DNA of 64,000 bases. Source: Anthostomella pinea. Taxonomy: Eukaryota > Ascomycota > Sordariomycetes > Xylariales > Xylariaceae. Shown here one piece after another: positions 34,685-46,404 of the stretch. How positions within the stretch are numbered: position 1 is the first letter of the stretch; the number at the start of each line of letters is the position of its first letter. A program made the translations under genes and the position numbers. Below the pieces are notes generated by a model. The model made no database searches, had not been told where the DNA came from, and was given only the letters and a program-made list of their open reading frames with translations. Location: NCBI GenBank assembly GCA_963556695.1, contig CAUWAG010000003.1, positions 1 to 64,000 on the forward strand, given 5' to 3'.

Positions 34685-35005
34685 TTATGTGTACTTTATT
34701 TTATGCCTTATTTTGTCGAAGCTCTCGGCGAGCCGTGTCAGCTGCTGCTGCTCGTCCTTTGATGCCGCGTCACGCAGCCTCTCCAGCACGGCCCTCGACA
34801 GCGGGCCCAAGCTGGCGTCGTGCAATACCACCAGATCCTTGCCTTCGAGATGCCTGGCCCAGCCCATCTCCCGAACCCACGTCGAGTCCGCGTCGATTCC
34901 GCCGGGCCCGTCCGCCTTCCGTCGCCGCTCCTCATCTTCTGCTGCCAGTTTGGCGTCGTATGCCGCTAGCATGAGCTGCCACGTCTCGCTGTTTGTGAGA
35001 TATAG
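34685..35005 (-). pseudogene. OrsD-family gene fragment, second copy
   Basis: Encodes LTNSETWQLMLAAYDAKLAA, then GIDADSTWVREMGWARHLEG and a helical tail. The block from ETWQ to ERRRK is the same as the last part of the 15.2-kb pseudogene, but here it continues further downstream. The N-terminal finger region is deleted and replaced by unrelated sequence. The gene type is found in repeat-associated fungal loci, and no function can be assigned. Confidence 0.7.
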
Positions 35006-35095
35006 ATAAACAGAGTCATAGTAAAGTCGTCGTATACGTGGGAGAAGAAGAGATAAGGAGAGAGAAGACGGATAACGAGTCGTGTCTAACCCTAA

Positions 35096-35434
35096 CCTGC
35101 CGTCCGACCCCTTGTCGAGCCCCCGCTAGCCCGGTATCCCGCCCGCTTCCCACCCCCCAGCCAGACTTCCTCCTAACCCTGACTGACAAAAAAGGTCCCC
35201 TTCCAACGGTCGCGGCGATATGCAGACAGCACGGCCGGATTCGCCGTCTCGTCTTCTCTATATACCCGTCGACGCCGACCGGATTTTCGCCCGGAAACCA
35301 AATCAACTCTACCCTCCTCATCTTCAAATCAACTCTACCCCCCTTGTCACCGTGCACGCGCCAGCTCCCGCCACGTGCGGGTCCGTGCGCAAATCAACTC
35401 TACTAGAGTTGATTTGGGAATGACGCCTAGGGTA
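35096..35434 (+). repeat. Duplicated ~340-bp segment, copy 2 (AAATCAACTCTA array)
   Basis: A full-length match to 15883-16221. The CpG-containing motif AAATCGACTCTA reads AAATCAACTCTA throughout this copy: three direct and one inverted, plus the terminal palindrome. The uniform G-to-A change in every motif copy is striking. The right part overlaps the 3' end of the kinesin frame. Confidence 0.9.
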
Positions 35435-36963
35435 GTATCTCGCGCCATCTCGGCAGGGCAGAGTACCGCTGCCAAGTTGGGTTCGTCCGGGGTGTCGAGA
35501 GCCAAGTCACGACCGGTGGATTGCTTCCAGCTGACCACCATACCCGGCCGGATGCGCTCTTTGAATGACACCGAGGTCCTCGTAGGATCCAAGTCCCGGC
35601 TGGACGGGTTGCCAGGGAGTCCCAAGCGGCGCGGAACGGTGTCAGTGTCCACCGAGTCACCAGCAGACGACGAAAGTGTTTCAGGGATACTGACGGCCTT
35701 TGTGTCCTTGTTCTTCGGCATGGGCACCAGAACACGCAGCATCTCGGCGTATCGCAGCGTGTTCTTGCTCGGTCCTACATCAGCAAGGCTGGGATTAATG
35801 CAGGCCACAACGACCGTCTTGCAGGCTCGGCCACCAGCAGTGTCAAAGACGTGTTTCAAGACCCGCGTCAATGCGCTCTGGCGGAAGGGTATGTGTGGTT
35901 TCCTCTGCTTCGATTTTGAGCCGTCCGAGAGTGCGAGGGCGGCCGACTTAGCCTTGCCGCGGATGCAGTCCTTCAGCACCGACAGGCTCATATTGATCTC
36001 GCGCGTCTCGCGCATGCGGTCGGCTCCGTGCACGGCGACATCGCGAGCAGCTTCGGAACCCGCCAGGTCAACCAGGTACAGAAGCCCGTCTGTGTCGGTG
36101 GTAGGGTTCTTCATGCGGATGCGACATATGCCATGCGACCGCGACGAGGCGTCGTTCTTGAAGGTGGGTGCTGTACGTCTAAAGGACGCTGCACGCTCAA
36201 TCAGGCCCGTGACCTCGTCTCTGTCCTGCACCGGGTGTTCGGTCACCCCGGCGAGTTGGGTGTCCCCGAATGAATCCTGCAGGATTGAAATGGGCTCGCG
36301 CGAGTTGAGCAGGTCGTAGGCCGAGTTCCCGGCAAGGTCGATGATGGTCATGTAGAGCTGCCTCTGACCGTCGGAACTCTGGTCCATCAGCTTCTCAGCT
36401 ATGAGCTGCTCAAGCCCGCTGACAGTAGTCGTCTTGCCGGAGCCGGTCTGGCCGTAGGCGAACAGCGTTCCGAAGCCGCCATGCCACGCGGTGGGAAGCA
36501 GGTCCTCGACGAGGCCCTCGTAAACCTCTTCGGTAGTTGCCTCGGCGTTGAAGAGTCTGTCTACCTGGTAGGCGACCGACTGACAGAGGCCGCGATTAGG
36601 CAGCAGCCAGCAGTGGGACAGAATGGGGCCTACCTTGAGTATAGGCCGCCCCTTTGGGTGGTTGTAGAGATCGTGGACATCTACCCGACCGGTCTCGGCC
36701 GCGCGCGGGAAGACGGCACAGGGGAAACCGGCGTCGACGTCCTCATTCAGGAGAGGCCGAATCCTCGCGCTGACAATGATATCTGGACTGGGCGTCTCTG
36801 TTGCTACCTTGACCGCCCGAGATGGAGGCGGAGGCTTCAGTCTAGCGACCATGGTCTGGTACAGAGCAGCATTCTCATGGTAGAACCGTTCCATTGCGGG
36901 CGTCTGACCTCTGGACAGCTGTGATTCGTGGTCAGGTGCGTTTAGTATAAATGGGATAAGCAC
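35347..36963 (-). CDS. Kinesin motor-domain protein (kinesin-13-like)
   Basis: A 538-codon single-exon frame for an ATP-driven microtubule motor. The motor has the P-loop GYxx-type FAYGQTGSGKTTTVSG near residue 170, switch I NDASSRSH near 270 and switch II LVDLAGSE near 298. EINMSLSVLKDCIRG and HIPFRQSALTRVLKHVFD resemble kinesin-13 (MCAK/KIF2) motors. The neck and tail after the motor are short (about 110 aa) and lack a clear coiled coil. The last ~30 codons (from about LGVIPKSTLVELI) are encoded by the duplicated segment, so the original C-terminus seems to have been lost and replaced at that boundary. A MITE fragment lies 26 bp upstream of the ATG. Confidence 0.85.
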   Translation of the reverse strand: MLIPFILNAPDHESQLSRGQTPAMERFYHENAALYQTMVARLKPPPPSRAVKVATETPSPDIIVSARIRPLLNEDVDAGFPCAVFPRAAETGRVDVHDLYNHPKGRPILKVGPILSHCWLLPNRGLCQSVAYQVDRLFNAEATTEEVYEGLVEDLLPTAWHGGFGTLFAYGQTGSGKTTTVSGLEQLIAEKLMDQSSDGQRQLYMTIIDLAGNSAYDLLNSREPISILQDSFGDTQLAGVTEHPVQDRDEVTGLIERAASFRRTAPTFKNDASSRSHGICRIRMKNPTTDTDGLLYLVDLAGSEAARDVAVHGADRMRETREINMSLSVLKDCIRGKAKSAALALSDGSKSKQRKPHIPFRQSALTRVLKHVFDTAGGRACKTVVVACINPSLADVGPSKNTLRYAEMLRVLVPMPKNKDTKAVSIPETLSSSAGDSVDTDTVPRRLGLPGNPSSRDLDPTRTSVSFKERIRPGMVVSWKQSTGRDLALDTPDEPNLAAVLCPAEMARDTTLGVIPKSTLVELICARTRTWRELARAR

Positions 36964-36988
36964 GCATCAAATGTGACTTGTTAGATGG

Positions 36989-37044
36989 AACTGCTTATTC
37001 CTGTATGCTTATTCCAGTATTTCGAGACTTATGGGGGCTGAGTG
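36989..37044. repeat. MITE fragment upstream of the kinesin start
   Basis: Matches the right part of the 50.2-kb MITE (CTGCTTATTCC.., CAGTATTTCGAGACTTATG, GGGCTGAGTG) and ends at a TA (37045-37046). The left terminus and interior are missing. Confidence 0.8.
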
Positions 37045-37046
37045 TA

Positions 37047-37530
37047 TTTGGTCTCAGGTCAATTCTGGTCGCCTGGTTGCCTGCGCCACTTGGTTTCCCG
37101 GACTACCCAGCCCCGATCGAGTCTGACCAGTGTCGACTTCTTCCCCTTCCTTTCACACATCCAACTCCTATGTTGATCCATAGTGTGTGTAAAGTCGTGG
37201 CGACGCCCAAGTCCTCCACCTGGGTGAGGTGCCATGTGGAGATTTGGAGATCTCTGCAGCTCAGGTTCCCACCGTCGACAAGAAGACGTCGAGATTGCAA
37301 ATATGCCGTGTTGATGGCACAATCGAAATGACGTAGACGTAACATAAAGACCGGCCACCCGCACCACCACAACGCTCGGCGACCACCAGGACCAGTTGAC
37401 GGCGGTTCAATGCTACATTTATCATCACCCTCACTGCTCTACACATATCCCCCACAAGCCCCCGAAGGCCAACACCACCGCAGACGACTGAACTTTGAAG
37501 CCTCGCATTATAGAGCGTACTATATCCAGC
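37047..37530. other. Divergent intergenic region
   Basis: The probable shared upstream region of the kinesin (minus) and NmrA-like (plus) genes. No gene is seen, and the short antisense frames here have no domain. Confidence 0.5.
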
Positions 37531-38580
37531 ATGTCCGACACTATCAAGAACGTCGCCGTCGTCGGGGTGAGTTGATGGTCTCGGAGGCCTCTTTGTGGCT
37601 TCAGGTGCTCGTCAGCGCGCTGACAGGTGCTCTCATCAAAGGGATCAGGAAACCTAGGAACAGCGGTCGTCCAGGAACTGACCAAAGCGGGCTTCAACGT
37701 GACGGTCTTGACGCGCAAGGGCTCTCCATCCACTCTGCCGCCGGGCGTGGCCTCTAGAGAGGTAGACTACGAGTCGGTCGATTCCTTGACACCAGCTCTC
37801 CAAGGTCAGCACGCAGTCGTGTCGACCATCGCCACCGCTGCAGTCAGAGGACAGCACCCACTGGTAGATGCTGCCGTGGCTGGAAAGGTGTCCCGGTTCA
37901 TTCCCTCCGAGTTCGGTATCAACTCGAGGATCTTGGGCACTTCGGCAATTGGGAAGATCCTACAGGGCAAGGTACAGACGCTGGACTATATCAACCAAAA
38001 ATCCAAGGAGAACCCATCGTTCACATGGACAGGCATCTCAACTGGGCTCTTCTTCGACTGGGTAAGCATCCATGGTACACTACCAGAGGCAACAGTCCAA
38101 CTTTGCGCGTGCTGACTAGGTGCCCGTCATTAAGGGCTCGAGCATGGGTCTCTCGGTCTCGACAAGAGCACAAAGACAGCGACCATCTACGACTCCGGAA
38201 GCGAGGCTGTTCAGACTTCCAACCTCGGCTTCATTGGCAGAGCTATCGCGGCCATCCTGTCCGACCCGAGCAAGACCGTCAACAGATACATCACAATTGC
38301 CTCCTTCAACCCATCCCAGGCCGAGCTCCTGGAGATTGTGGAGAGAGAGACGGGCGAGAAATGGAATGTCAACCACGTCACCACGGCGGAACAGGAGAAG
38401 TTCGGGCTTGAGAAGCTGGGCAGGGGGGATTACAGTGCATTCTCGAACCTGCTGCGAAAGCGTATTTACGAGGACGGTGCTGGGTTGGCCGTGAAAGGGG
38501 CAGATAGTGCGAATTCTCTGCTGGGCCTCGAAGATGAAGAGGACCTGGAAGCTGCTGTGAAGGCGTGGCTCGGCGGGTAG
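37531..38580 (+). CDS. NmrA-like / isoflavone reductase-like NAD(P)-binding protein
   Basis: A cytosolic short-chain-type oxidoreductase or redox-sensing regulator. Three exons give 297 aa: 37531-37566, 37642-38061 and 38143-38580, all in phase. The Rossmann fingerprint GGSGNLG is created across intron 1 (VAVVG joined to GSGNLG). It continues with VDAAVAGKVSRFIPSEFGIN and WTGISTGLFFDW, which match the PCBER/NmrA fold. The third-exon acceptor is chosen at CGAG|CAT because nearer AG sites either abut the branch point (GCTGAC) or give the wrong frame. The exon then reads DKSTKTATIYDSGSEAVQTS, a family hallmark. The substrate is unknown. Confidence 0.85.
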
Positions 38581-38845
38581 TTCACTAGGTAGTGTGGTCT
38601 CGATGATGGACTAAGCACAGGGTGATGATCATTGACGGAGTTTTGCTGGCAGCCGGCAAGCAGGGTTGTGAGCGGTTTTAGTTAACATCTCTTATATGTA
38701 GCTACATACGAAGATGAAAGGGGAATGACACGACTGTTCTCTGCCAGTGTACATGCAGTCAACTTGAATCCCCAACAGCAGCATCGGACTATTACAGACG
38801 ATTCTCCTTCAGCGTCCGTCACGTAATACTGTTTTGATGGACCTC

Positions 38846-40058
38846 TTAGATGAGGGTTGGGACCATCCATGGCGCCCAATCCGCCATGTCCACGTCGGCG
38901 CTGGACACCTCGACAACTCCGGGAGGTGTGGCTCCGTCGAGAAGGAAATAGTTGATGTAGGTCGTGAGATCGGTCTGTTGTGCTGAGGGGAACTGGCAAT
39001 GGCCGTGGCCTCCGACGAGTGAGAAGCCCATGTTGGTGGGAACGCCGGCGCCCTGGTAGATAAGACGACCGGCCTTCATACAGCCGGTCGTGCTGACGGG
39101 GCCGAGCCAGTCAATGTCGTTCTCGATGACGAACAGCCCGCGGGGCGCGGTCAGAGCCGCCAGCATGTGGTGGTCCTCGGGCATGGTCGTGGTCTTGGTG
39201 GCGTAGGCGTCGAGGTTCGTGCTGAACCACACGTTCTCCCCGACGATCTCGCCGGCGGTCTGGATGTTGGCGCCGGCATCGTGCTGTGCGTCCGAGATAC
39301 GCCAGCAGGCGGCGCCACCGGAACCAGACTCCTGCGGTAGGGTGAGGGCGATGCGGTCGACGAGGGCACCGGCGATTAACGCCCCCTTCCCGTTTCGCGA
39401 GCAGCCTGTGGTCCCGAGGCGCTCGGGGTCGATACCTGTCGTTGCGGCACCCAGCTGCACGAGACCGTCGACGACACGGTCGACACCCCAGGCCCATGCG
39501 GTCAGGGCACCGGCCGAGTGCGTGTTACCGAAGAGAGTGTAGAAATCGCCCTGGCCGCGCGAGCTGCCCGACGCCTGTGCGGCAAAGGCGTCGTTCCCGA
39601 ACGCGACAGTGCCGACGGTGGCCGGAACGGGCAGGGAGGAACCCCCGATGGTGATAATGGCTGGCCCAGGGCTAGTACTGGGCTTCTTGATCGCGGTGTT
39701 AATGGTGACGGATTTGGACCCGACGGTGACCTTGACGGACATGGTGCTTCCCGAGAGCGAAGCCTCGACCTTGTCGGGGGGGGGGTGGGTAGTCGCCCAG
39801 CTCGTACTGCTGCAGCAGCTTGCTGATCTCGGCCTGGCGACAGGCCCAGTCAGCCTTGGTGGCGACCTTGGTCCCGTCGGAGAAGGTAAAGGGATCCGGG
39901 AGCTGGGCGTAGTCGACGGCAGGGTAGGTGTCCTGTACGGCGCAGTCGGTGGTATTCTGGCGCTCGTGGATGTCGACGAAGGGCAGGGCCAGGGCCGAGG
40001 AGCCCATCAGGAGGGCGGTAGTCAGACCACGCACCATCTTGAACGCAAGTCTTGTCAT
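38846..40058 (-). pseudogene. Glucuronoyl esterase (CE15) with a homopolymer frameshift
   Basis: A secreted esterase that cleaves lignin-glucuronoxylan ester bonds in plant cell walls. The N-terminal piece (40058 to about 39786) has a signal peptide (VRGLTTALLMGSSALALP) and the CE15 opening QLPDPFTFSDG. The remaining frame begins DKVEASLSGS. It carries the nucleophile motif GCSRNGKG, the Glu in LPQESGSGG and the catalytic His in GGHGHCQFP, so all triad residues are present. No cellulose-binding module is seen. The two frames meet at a run of ten C (minus strand, 39776-39785), and a run of nine would be in frame. Either a sequencing/assembly error or a real frameshift is possible. The rest is intact, so I lean slightly to error. 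Confidence 0.88.
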
Positions 40059-41573
40059 CTATGGTGGCAGGGGATATTTCCTGGGGAGTTGCACTTTGGT
40101 GACCAAGGCGGCAGCCTCGAGGTAGTCCCAGGGCTGATATATGTATGCCTGTTGCCACGAGAGAATGACAATATTAGCCCAGTCGCCAGTGAGTATAGTC
40201 CGGTTGATATCATCGTGCGGGGGACTGACTACCAAGCCTCGACCACCCGGGTAGATGTCACGTAGGCGCACTGGAGGGGCCAAGTTGAGCTCCGGCCCAG
40301 CTCCGAGAACGACACATGAAGATGCGACCCCCTCTCCAGCCAGGGCAGTAGACCACTCGGGTGGCTTCTTTTTCGTGTCGTGACTAATGGCGTGTCGAGG
40401 TCTTGGGCGCGTGGCATGTGTTACCGGTAACCTCAGGCCGAGATCACCCTGGCACTATGGATATGCGACCCCATAGGATTCGGCAACATTGCACGCGGGG
40501 AAGAGAGGTCTTACCAGGAACGGCCTACCACGACGCAAGTTGTGGAGGCTTGTGTTGACGTTGAATTAACCTCCTCATATCGAACTCGACATGTCTCGCG
40601 CGGCAAAATGCCGATCCCTGAGTACTGTATTAGCCGGCTCACCACATGGCAACCTCGCCAGCCAAGCCAATACCTAGAAGCTTAGCACAACAAGGGTATA
40701 CTCAATCCCACAGGACTGAATCCACAGTGAGGGCAAATAGCCGACATGGTAGGTTACATCGGACTGCCATGGCCAATACATGGCGACACCTTCTAGTTGC
40801 CAATATTGGACATCGATGCTGTCAAGGCGAGTGAGCTGTAGTATTTACCGTTCTCTTGGACCTGCTGTCCACATTTCGGTGCAGATACTCGCAGGCCCCG
40901 AACACCTGCATTATAAATTTATGACAAGACCGCAGTGTAGATGACCTTGCTTCTGCTGGTCGTTTTAGCCGCTGGCTACGGTGGGCTTGTTAACTGTACG
41001 GTTGATGATAAGTTGCTTGGTATAAAGGACAAGTATTTTCCCCCAAGGAGACCATCACCGACCTGCGTGTCGCCAATTTTGCGTCCACTGTAGGCTTGAT
41101 CCGCATGAGCTGTTTGTAGAGCAGCAAGACCAGCCCTGAATGGTGCATGGGATAAACGGCCTGGAATAAGCATCGAGGATGGCTTCTTGTTGTATGAATG
41201 CTTATTCTAGGGTGCTTATTCCACTGTCACATAGTCAGATCATGGGAAGTCACATGAACAAAGCACTATCAACCATACGAAATACAGCTTATGAGTGCAC
41301 GCCAGAGGAGTCCAATTCATTATTAGCCAGATCCTGTGCAAGCGTATATGTAGTGGCCGCATTGCGAAACCCAGCTACCCACGCACAATGCATCGTATTG
41401 GTATTGGCAGACGTGGACGGCTATACAGTCAGTACATTCACGCAGGGAGTAAGGCCACAGAGATCTCGGTCATATGCATGTAATGTATATATGTACACTC
41501 CTGCTTAGAGAGAACCATGTACGACTAGCAAGGCCACCTAACAGACCACTCGCACAACCCCCATAGGTATACA
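40059..41573. other. Intergenic, no gene seen
   Basis: About 1.5 kb between the CE15 start and the ABC transporter stop. It includes the esterase promoter. A weak resemblance to the MITE interior (GCTTATTC motifs) appears at about 41197-41222. No coding sequence is supported. Confidence 0.5.
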
Positions 41574-44500
41574 TCACGCACCCTCGTCTGCCCTCCGTTC
41601 CCTCCTTCGAGACGGCCGGCTAAACGGACTCGCCAGCGGACTCAGGATACCCGAAGCCGGTCCAGAGCCGGGGCTCCAATCTATATCCCGAGCGCCAACC
41701 CACCTGGCCCTCACCGGAAACTCTTGTCCGTCCAGCACGCTCGGTGTTCTCAGGGGCAGATCTGTCGGGTCTCGATGACTGCTTCTCTCACCGCGATCCA
41801 CCCCGCCACCAGTCTCCTCCGTATTCCCCTTGGCCATTTGCCGTGCCGTATGGCTATTCATGTCATTATTGCCCATCCATATACCGCCGCTGACGAGCTC
41901 TGCAAACTTGCCCTTTCTCTCGTAGAGCTCGTCATAGACCCCCGTCTCCACGACATTGCCATGGTCTACGACAAGGATTCGGTCGGCCATGCGCATCATC
42001 TCCTGGCTGTGAGTGACCATGATGACACAGAGCTGCTGTCGCGTTCGACTGTGCACGTCGGCAATACCAAAACTGCCCCCGAGGCGAGCGACGCTTCCCC
42101 TGGCGGCGTCCATCAGAGCTTGGATGGTGCGCCTAACACCCTCCGCGCTCTCGGCATCCAGCGCGCTTGTGGGTTCATCCAGCACGAGGATCTCTGGGCG
42201 CCGCGCCAACGCCCGGGCAATGCAGACTCTTTGGGCTTGGCCACCGCTGAGTGTCTGCCCCCCGTCGCCAACCACGGTATCATAGCCATCAGCCAGGCTA
42301 TAGATAAAATCGTGGATGCCTGCCTCCCGAGCCGCCAGCTCGAGATTCCCTGAACTGCGAAGAGGCGAGTCCTCGGGCAGCCCATAGGCGATGTTTTCTG
42401 CGATCGAGGCGGGAAAGAGAAAGGGTGCCTGTGGGACGTAGCCGATGTGGCGTCGCAGGCTCGCCATGTCGATCTCCTGAACGGGAACTGTTCCAAATGT
42501 CAACGACTCGCCCGTTGCTTCACCCGCAGTTCCATCCCAACCCGTTGGCTGCTGGCTAGCAGGATCAGGCATGTGCAGACCAAGAATGACAGAGGCGATT
42601 GTGCTCTTGCCACAGCCCGAAGGTCCGACTACTGCGGTCGATGTGCCTGCTTCAAACTGCAGTGTGAGATTGCGCAGCACGGGATGGTTCTGCTCGGAAG
42701 GGTAGGTGAATGAGAGCTGATTCATGCGGATCGGGAACGGGTTCATGAGCATCTTCCTGCCTTTGATCTCGTGCGACGCGTGCGTGGGCAGGTTGGCGTA
42801 GTACAAGAGCTGGGCCGCCGTTGCCTGGGCCGCAGCTATGCCAGGCACCGAGTTCAGGACGTTCGAAGCGGTGGTGAGGCCCAGGACGAGCAGATTGACC
42901 ACCTGCAGAATGGCCTGGACGGTGATCTCCTTGTTGATAGCGAGGAGGACGGTCGCATACCAGAAGATGAGAGCCATCATGAACGAAAACATGGACTGCC
43001 AGCACGCATAGAGGGCGGCGGTGTAGGAGGCCTTCCTCACGCCGAGCTTGAACGTGTTCTGCGCCGACGCGGCGTGCTTCTTGGTGAAGAATCTCTCGAG
43101 TGTGAGAGCACGCACGACGCGAATGTTGGTGAATGTTTCGTGGACGATGGCGCTGGTCGCATCGGCAGCCTTGTTGCATCGCAATTCCCACCTGTGCGAC
43201 ACGACAGAGTATCCCTTGGTCGCCGCGATGAGGAAGGGCCCGCTCCCGAGGCTCACGAGGGTGAGCTTCCAGGAGATGACCAACGCCCAGACGACAGAGC
43301 TGAGAATCATAAAGACGACAACGAGAAGCAGCGGCGCAAACCGACCGACGAGGTTCCTCATCTCCTCTGCGTTGCGGTCCAGGCATTCGTTGATACGGCT
43401 GGACGAGTGCTTGGGCTTGTCGAACCAGGGCTTTGGCTGGCGCAGGATCCGGTTGAAGGCTTGCATGCGCAGCTCGTTGACCCAGGCCTGCCCTGCCCAC
43501 TCCAAGAGGTAATGACTCAGGAAGGTCGCGATGGCCCCAGAGACGGCGATGGCCAACAGGATCAAGGCCCATTTCTGGCCCGCCGCCAACCGGTCTTCAG
43601 TCTTGTAGAGAGCGGCGAGTAGGTTCGCAAATACGATGGAGAAGGCTGGGACAGAGCCGGCCACAGCTATGGACATGACGAGTCCGATGACGATAAAGAC
43701 CCTCTCCTTGAATCCGAGGCACGGCCAGACGGTCTTGTAGATTGACCACAGAGATAGTTCCGATTTCTTTTGTGGTTGTGCGTCACGGCCCTGAGTGTCT
43801 TCGACCTTGGAAAAGGGGCCAGCCATTGCACTACTAGTTGCACGCACGTGTCTGCGCTCGCCAGACAAAGAGCCGCGACGGTTGTTCCGCACCGTATCAC
43901 CTAGCTCCTGGAGCCTCACGAAACTCCCTTGCCTATGTGTCGCCTCGTGAGGGGCCCGACCATCCGGAATCTCGAGAGATGGCAGCCGGTAATGCGGGGC
44001 CACTCGGGCCGTGGAGAACCGCCTGCTGATCGCCTGCATCATACGTGACAGGCCATTTCCTGCCTTCGGCTCGCCCGCCTGTGTCTGTCTCTGAGCACGT
44101 CCGTTCCCGGTCCACTGCTGCGAGAATCCCATTCCCATAGTGGTTCTCGTAGCTCTGTTGGTCGCACGAGGCAGGGATTCATCGTCTCCCCCAGCTTTCT
44201 CAGGCCACATGTAGCCTGATAGCCGGGGTACGTTTTGTGAAGCATCACTGAGAGGTCGAGAAAAGTTGGTTGTGGCAGTACTCCTCGATCGAGGCTGGGC
44301 TTGGTCTTCAGCATCGTCAACCATAACCGGCTGCGTTGTAGAAGACTCGACGAGCTGCGCAAACAGCCCATCTGATTGCTGCTGCAGATCTCGACCGAAA
44401 CCTTCTTGCACAATGGCACCGTCGTCCATGACGTACACGAAATCTTGATCCTTGATCTGCGCAACCTCGTGGGTGATGATGATGGTGGTCTTGCCGCGAC

Positions 44501-46404
44501 GCCATTTCCTGATGGCTTCCATGACGAGACTTCGGCTGACGGGGTCGAGTCCACTGGTGACTTCATCGAGAATGAGTACGGGAGGATCTCGTAGCCTGGC
44601 TCTGGCGATGGCCAGCCGTTGCTTCTGACCTCCACTGAGGTTGTGTCCGCCATTGCCAACATGTGTGTCGAGCCCATTGGGAAGGCTGGACATGGTCGAC
44701 TGGAGCAGTGCCGTTTCACACGCAGCCTTGACTTCTTCCTTGGACACCCGCGTTGGCTTTCTGTGGCCAAAGGCAACATTCATGAAGAAGCTGTCGTTGA
44801 AGAGCACACTCGTCTGCTGAATCAGGGTGACGTTCGTCCGCAGCCAGTCGACATCTAAAGTCCGGAGCGCATGGCCGTCGATGAGGATTTCGCCGCCGAG
44901 GGGCTCGTAGAACTTCAACAGTAGGTTTCCCAGTGTGCTCTTCCCAGAGCCACTCCTTCCGACGATGAAGCACAGTTCGCTAGGTCGGAAGACGAACGAC
45001 GAGTCCTTCAGGACAATATTGGAAGTGTTCGACGGGTAAGCGAAGCTAACCTAGGCGGCTGTTAGTCGACACTGCCATGGCTGCTGTAGTCATATACGAT
45101 GCCACGGGGTCACTCACGTTCCGGATTTCAACGTTACCTGTGCACGCGTCCGAGGTGTAGCCCCCCATCATGCGATGTACCTTGCGCCCGCCCTCGACAT
45201 CGTTCGCGATCTGGTCAAGCGCCAGCCCAGCAGACATACCCTTTGCCAGGATCATATACATGGGTACGAAAGACTCGATTGCCTGAAGTGCCGTCAGGGC
45301 TGCGTAGAACGTGGTCATGACGTTGCCGGGGCTCATGCCCTGACTGACGAGCACGACTCCAAAGTAGAAGCCGACGACGAACATGCTCTCCATCCAGAAT
45401 TTGACGTAGCCAAACTGGTAGGCGCTAGCTCTGGCCTGGATGATATACTTCTGCGTGGCCCGTCGGACGGCGCCGAAGTACTGCCATGTCTCGTGATCGA
45501 CCCCGTTAAAGACCTTGACAAGGTCAATGGCAGAGATGGCCGATATGGCGTACTTTGAGGCTTCCGCGAGTAGTTGCTTCTGGGCCTGGATTGCTGGCTT
45601 GAGCGGGCGGCTTAGGAGGCTCAGGATGAAGACGGACACGGGAATGGTTGCGAGAAGCATGAGGGTCAGCTTCCAGGATGTGTAGAAGGCGACGATAAGA
45701 TTTGCGATCGAGGTGGCGACATTCGCCGCGAGTGAGCCTAGGGCCATCGAAGAGGCTATCTGCAACTCTCTGGTCTGCCTATTGCGCCGGTACGTCAGCC
45801 GCTGAAGATCAGGGAGGGATATGAGACTCTGGGGATGATCGTACGTCTGCACCCGCACCAATAAACTGGCAACGCCGTCTTGCTGGCCATCAAACCACTC
45901 CATCTCTTTCCTCAACAAGCCACGAAACATGCGACCGCGGATGGTTCGAGCCTGCAGCTCGCTAAAGGCAACCCACGAGAACATAAAGGCAAAGTTGACG
46001 AGCCACCCTGCACCGCCGACAACCACTAGCAGTACGCACCATGACGACACCTGGGAGAGTGTATCCTGGCCTGTCACCTGCCCTGATCCAAAGGCCGCAA
46101 TGACAGCAAATATCTTGCCCAGGAGAACGGCCAATGATGTCTTCAGGGCGCCGACGAACAAGGCCGCGATCAGGCCAGCTACCAAGAGGCCGGAATGGCG
46201 CCAGGTGGTGAATGTAAACAGGTGTCGGGAAGAAGGTCGCTGCTGTTGGTCCTGTTGCTGCTGCTGCTGCTGCTTCTGCTTCTGCTTCTGCTTCTGCTTC
46301 TGCTTCTGCTTCTGCTTCTGCTTCTGCTGCTGGGCGCGCGATGGCGCCGAGTGAGACACATTGGTATCTTTGGACTCGTCAGGTTTTGGGTCCGGACGAG
46401 GCAT
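41574..46404 (-). CDS. Full-size ABCB transporter, Ste6-like
   Basis: A membrane exporter with TMD-NBD-TMD-NBD order, about 1565 aa. Exons: 46404-45845, 45778-45118 and 45050-41574. The first intron (66 bp, GTACGA..AATAG) is in frame without a stop and is removed because QTQTRELQIASSMALG then reads like the family. NBD1 has GRSGSGKST near residue 438, NLSGGQKQRLAIARA and LILDEVTSGLD. NBD2 has GPSGCGKST near 1211, TLSGGQAQRVCIARA and LVLDEPTSALD. The closest known group is the fungal a-pheromone exporter Ste6, but a general multidrug role is possible. The N-terminus carries a Gln/Lys repeat (see 46252-46335). There is an unusually long linker between NBD1 and TMD2. Confidence 0.9.
46252..46335. 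repeat. Coding microsatellite (CTG and CTTCTG units)
   Basis: On the minus strand this encodes a (Gln-Lys)n run followed by poly-Gln near residues 23-51 of the ABC transporter, just before the first membrane segment. The in-frame 3- and 6-bp units would let length vary without breaking the frame. Confidence 0.95.

Noticed and set aside
42652..43622. Long frames on both strands inside the ABC transporter
   Set aside because: Shadows of the real frame; His/Arg/Gly-rich composition and no motifs.
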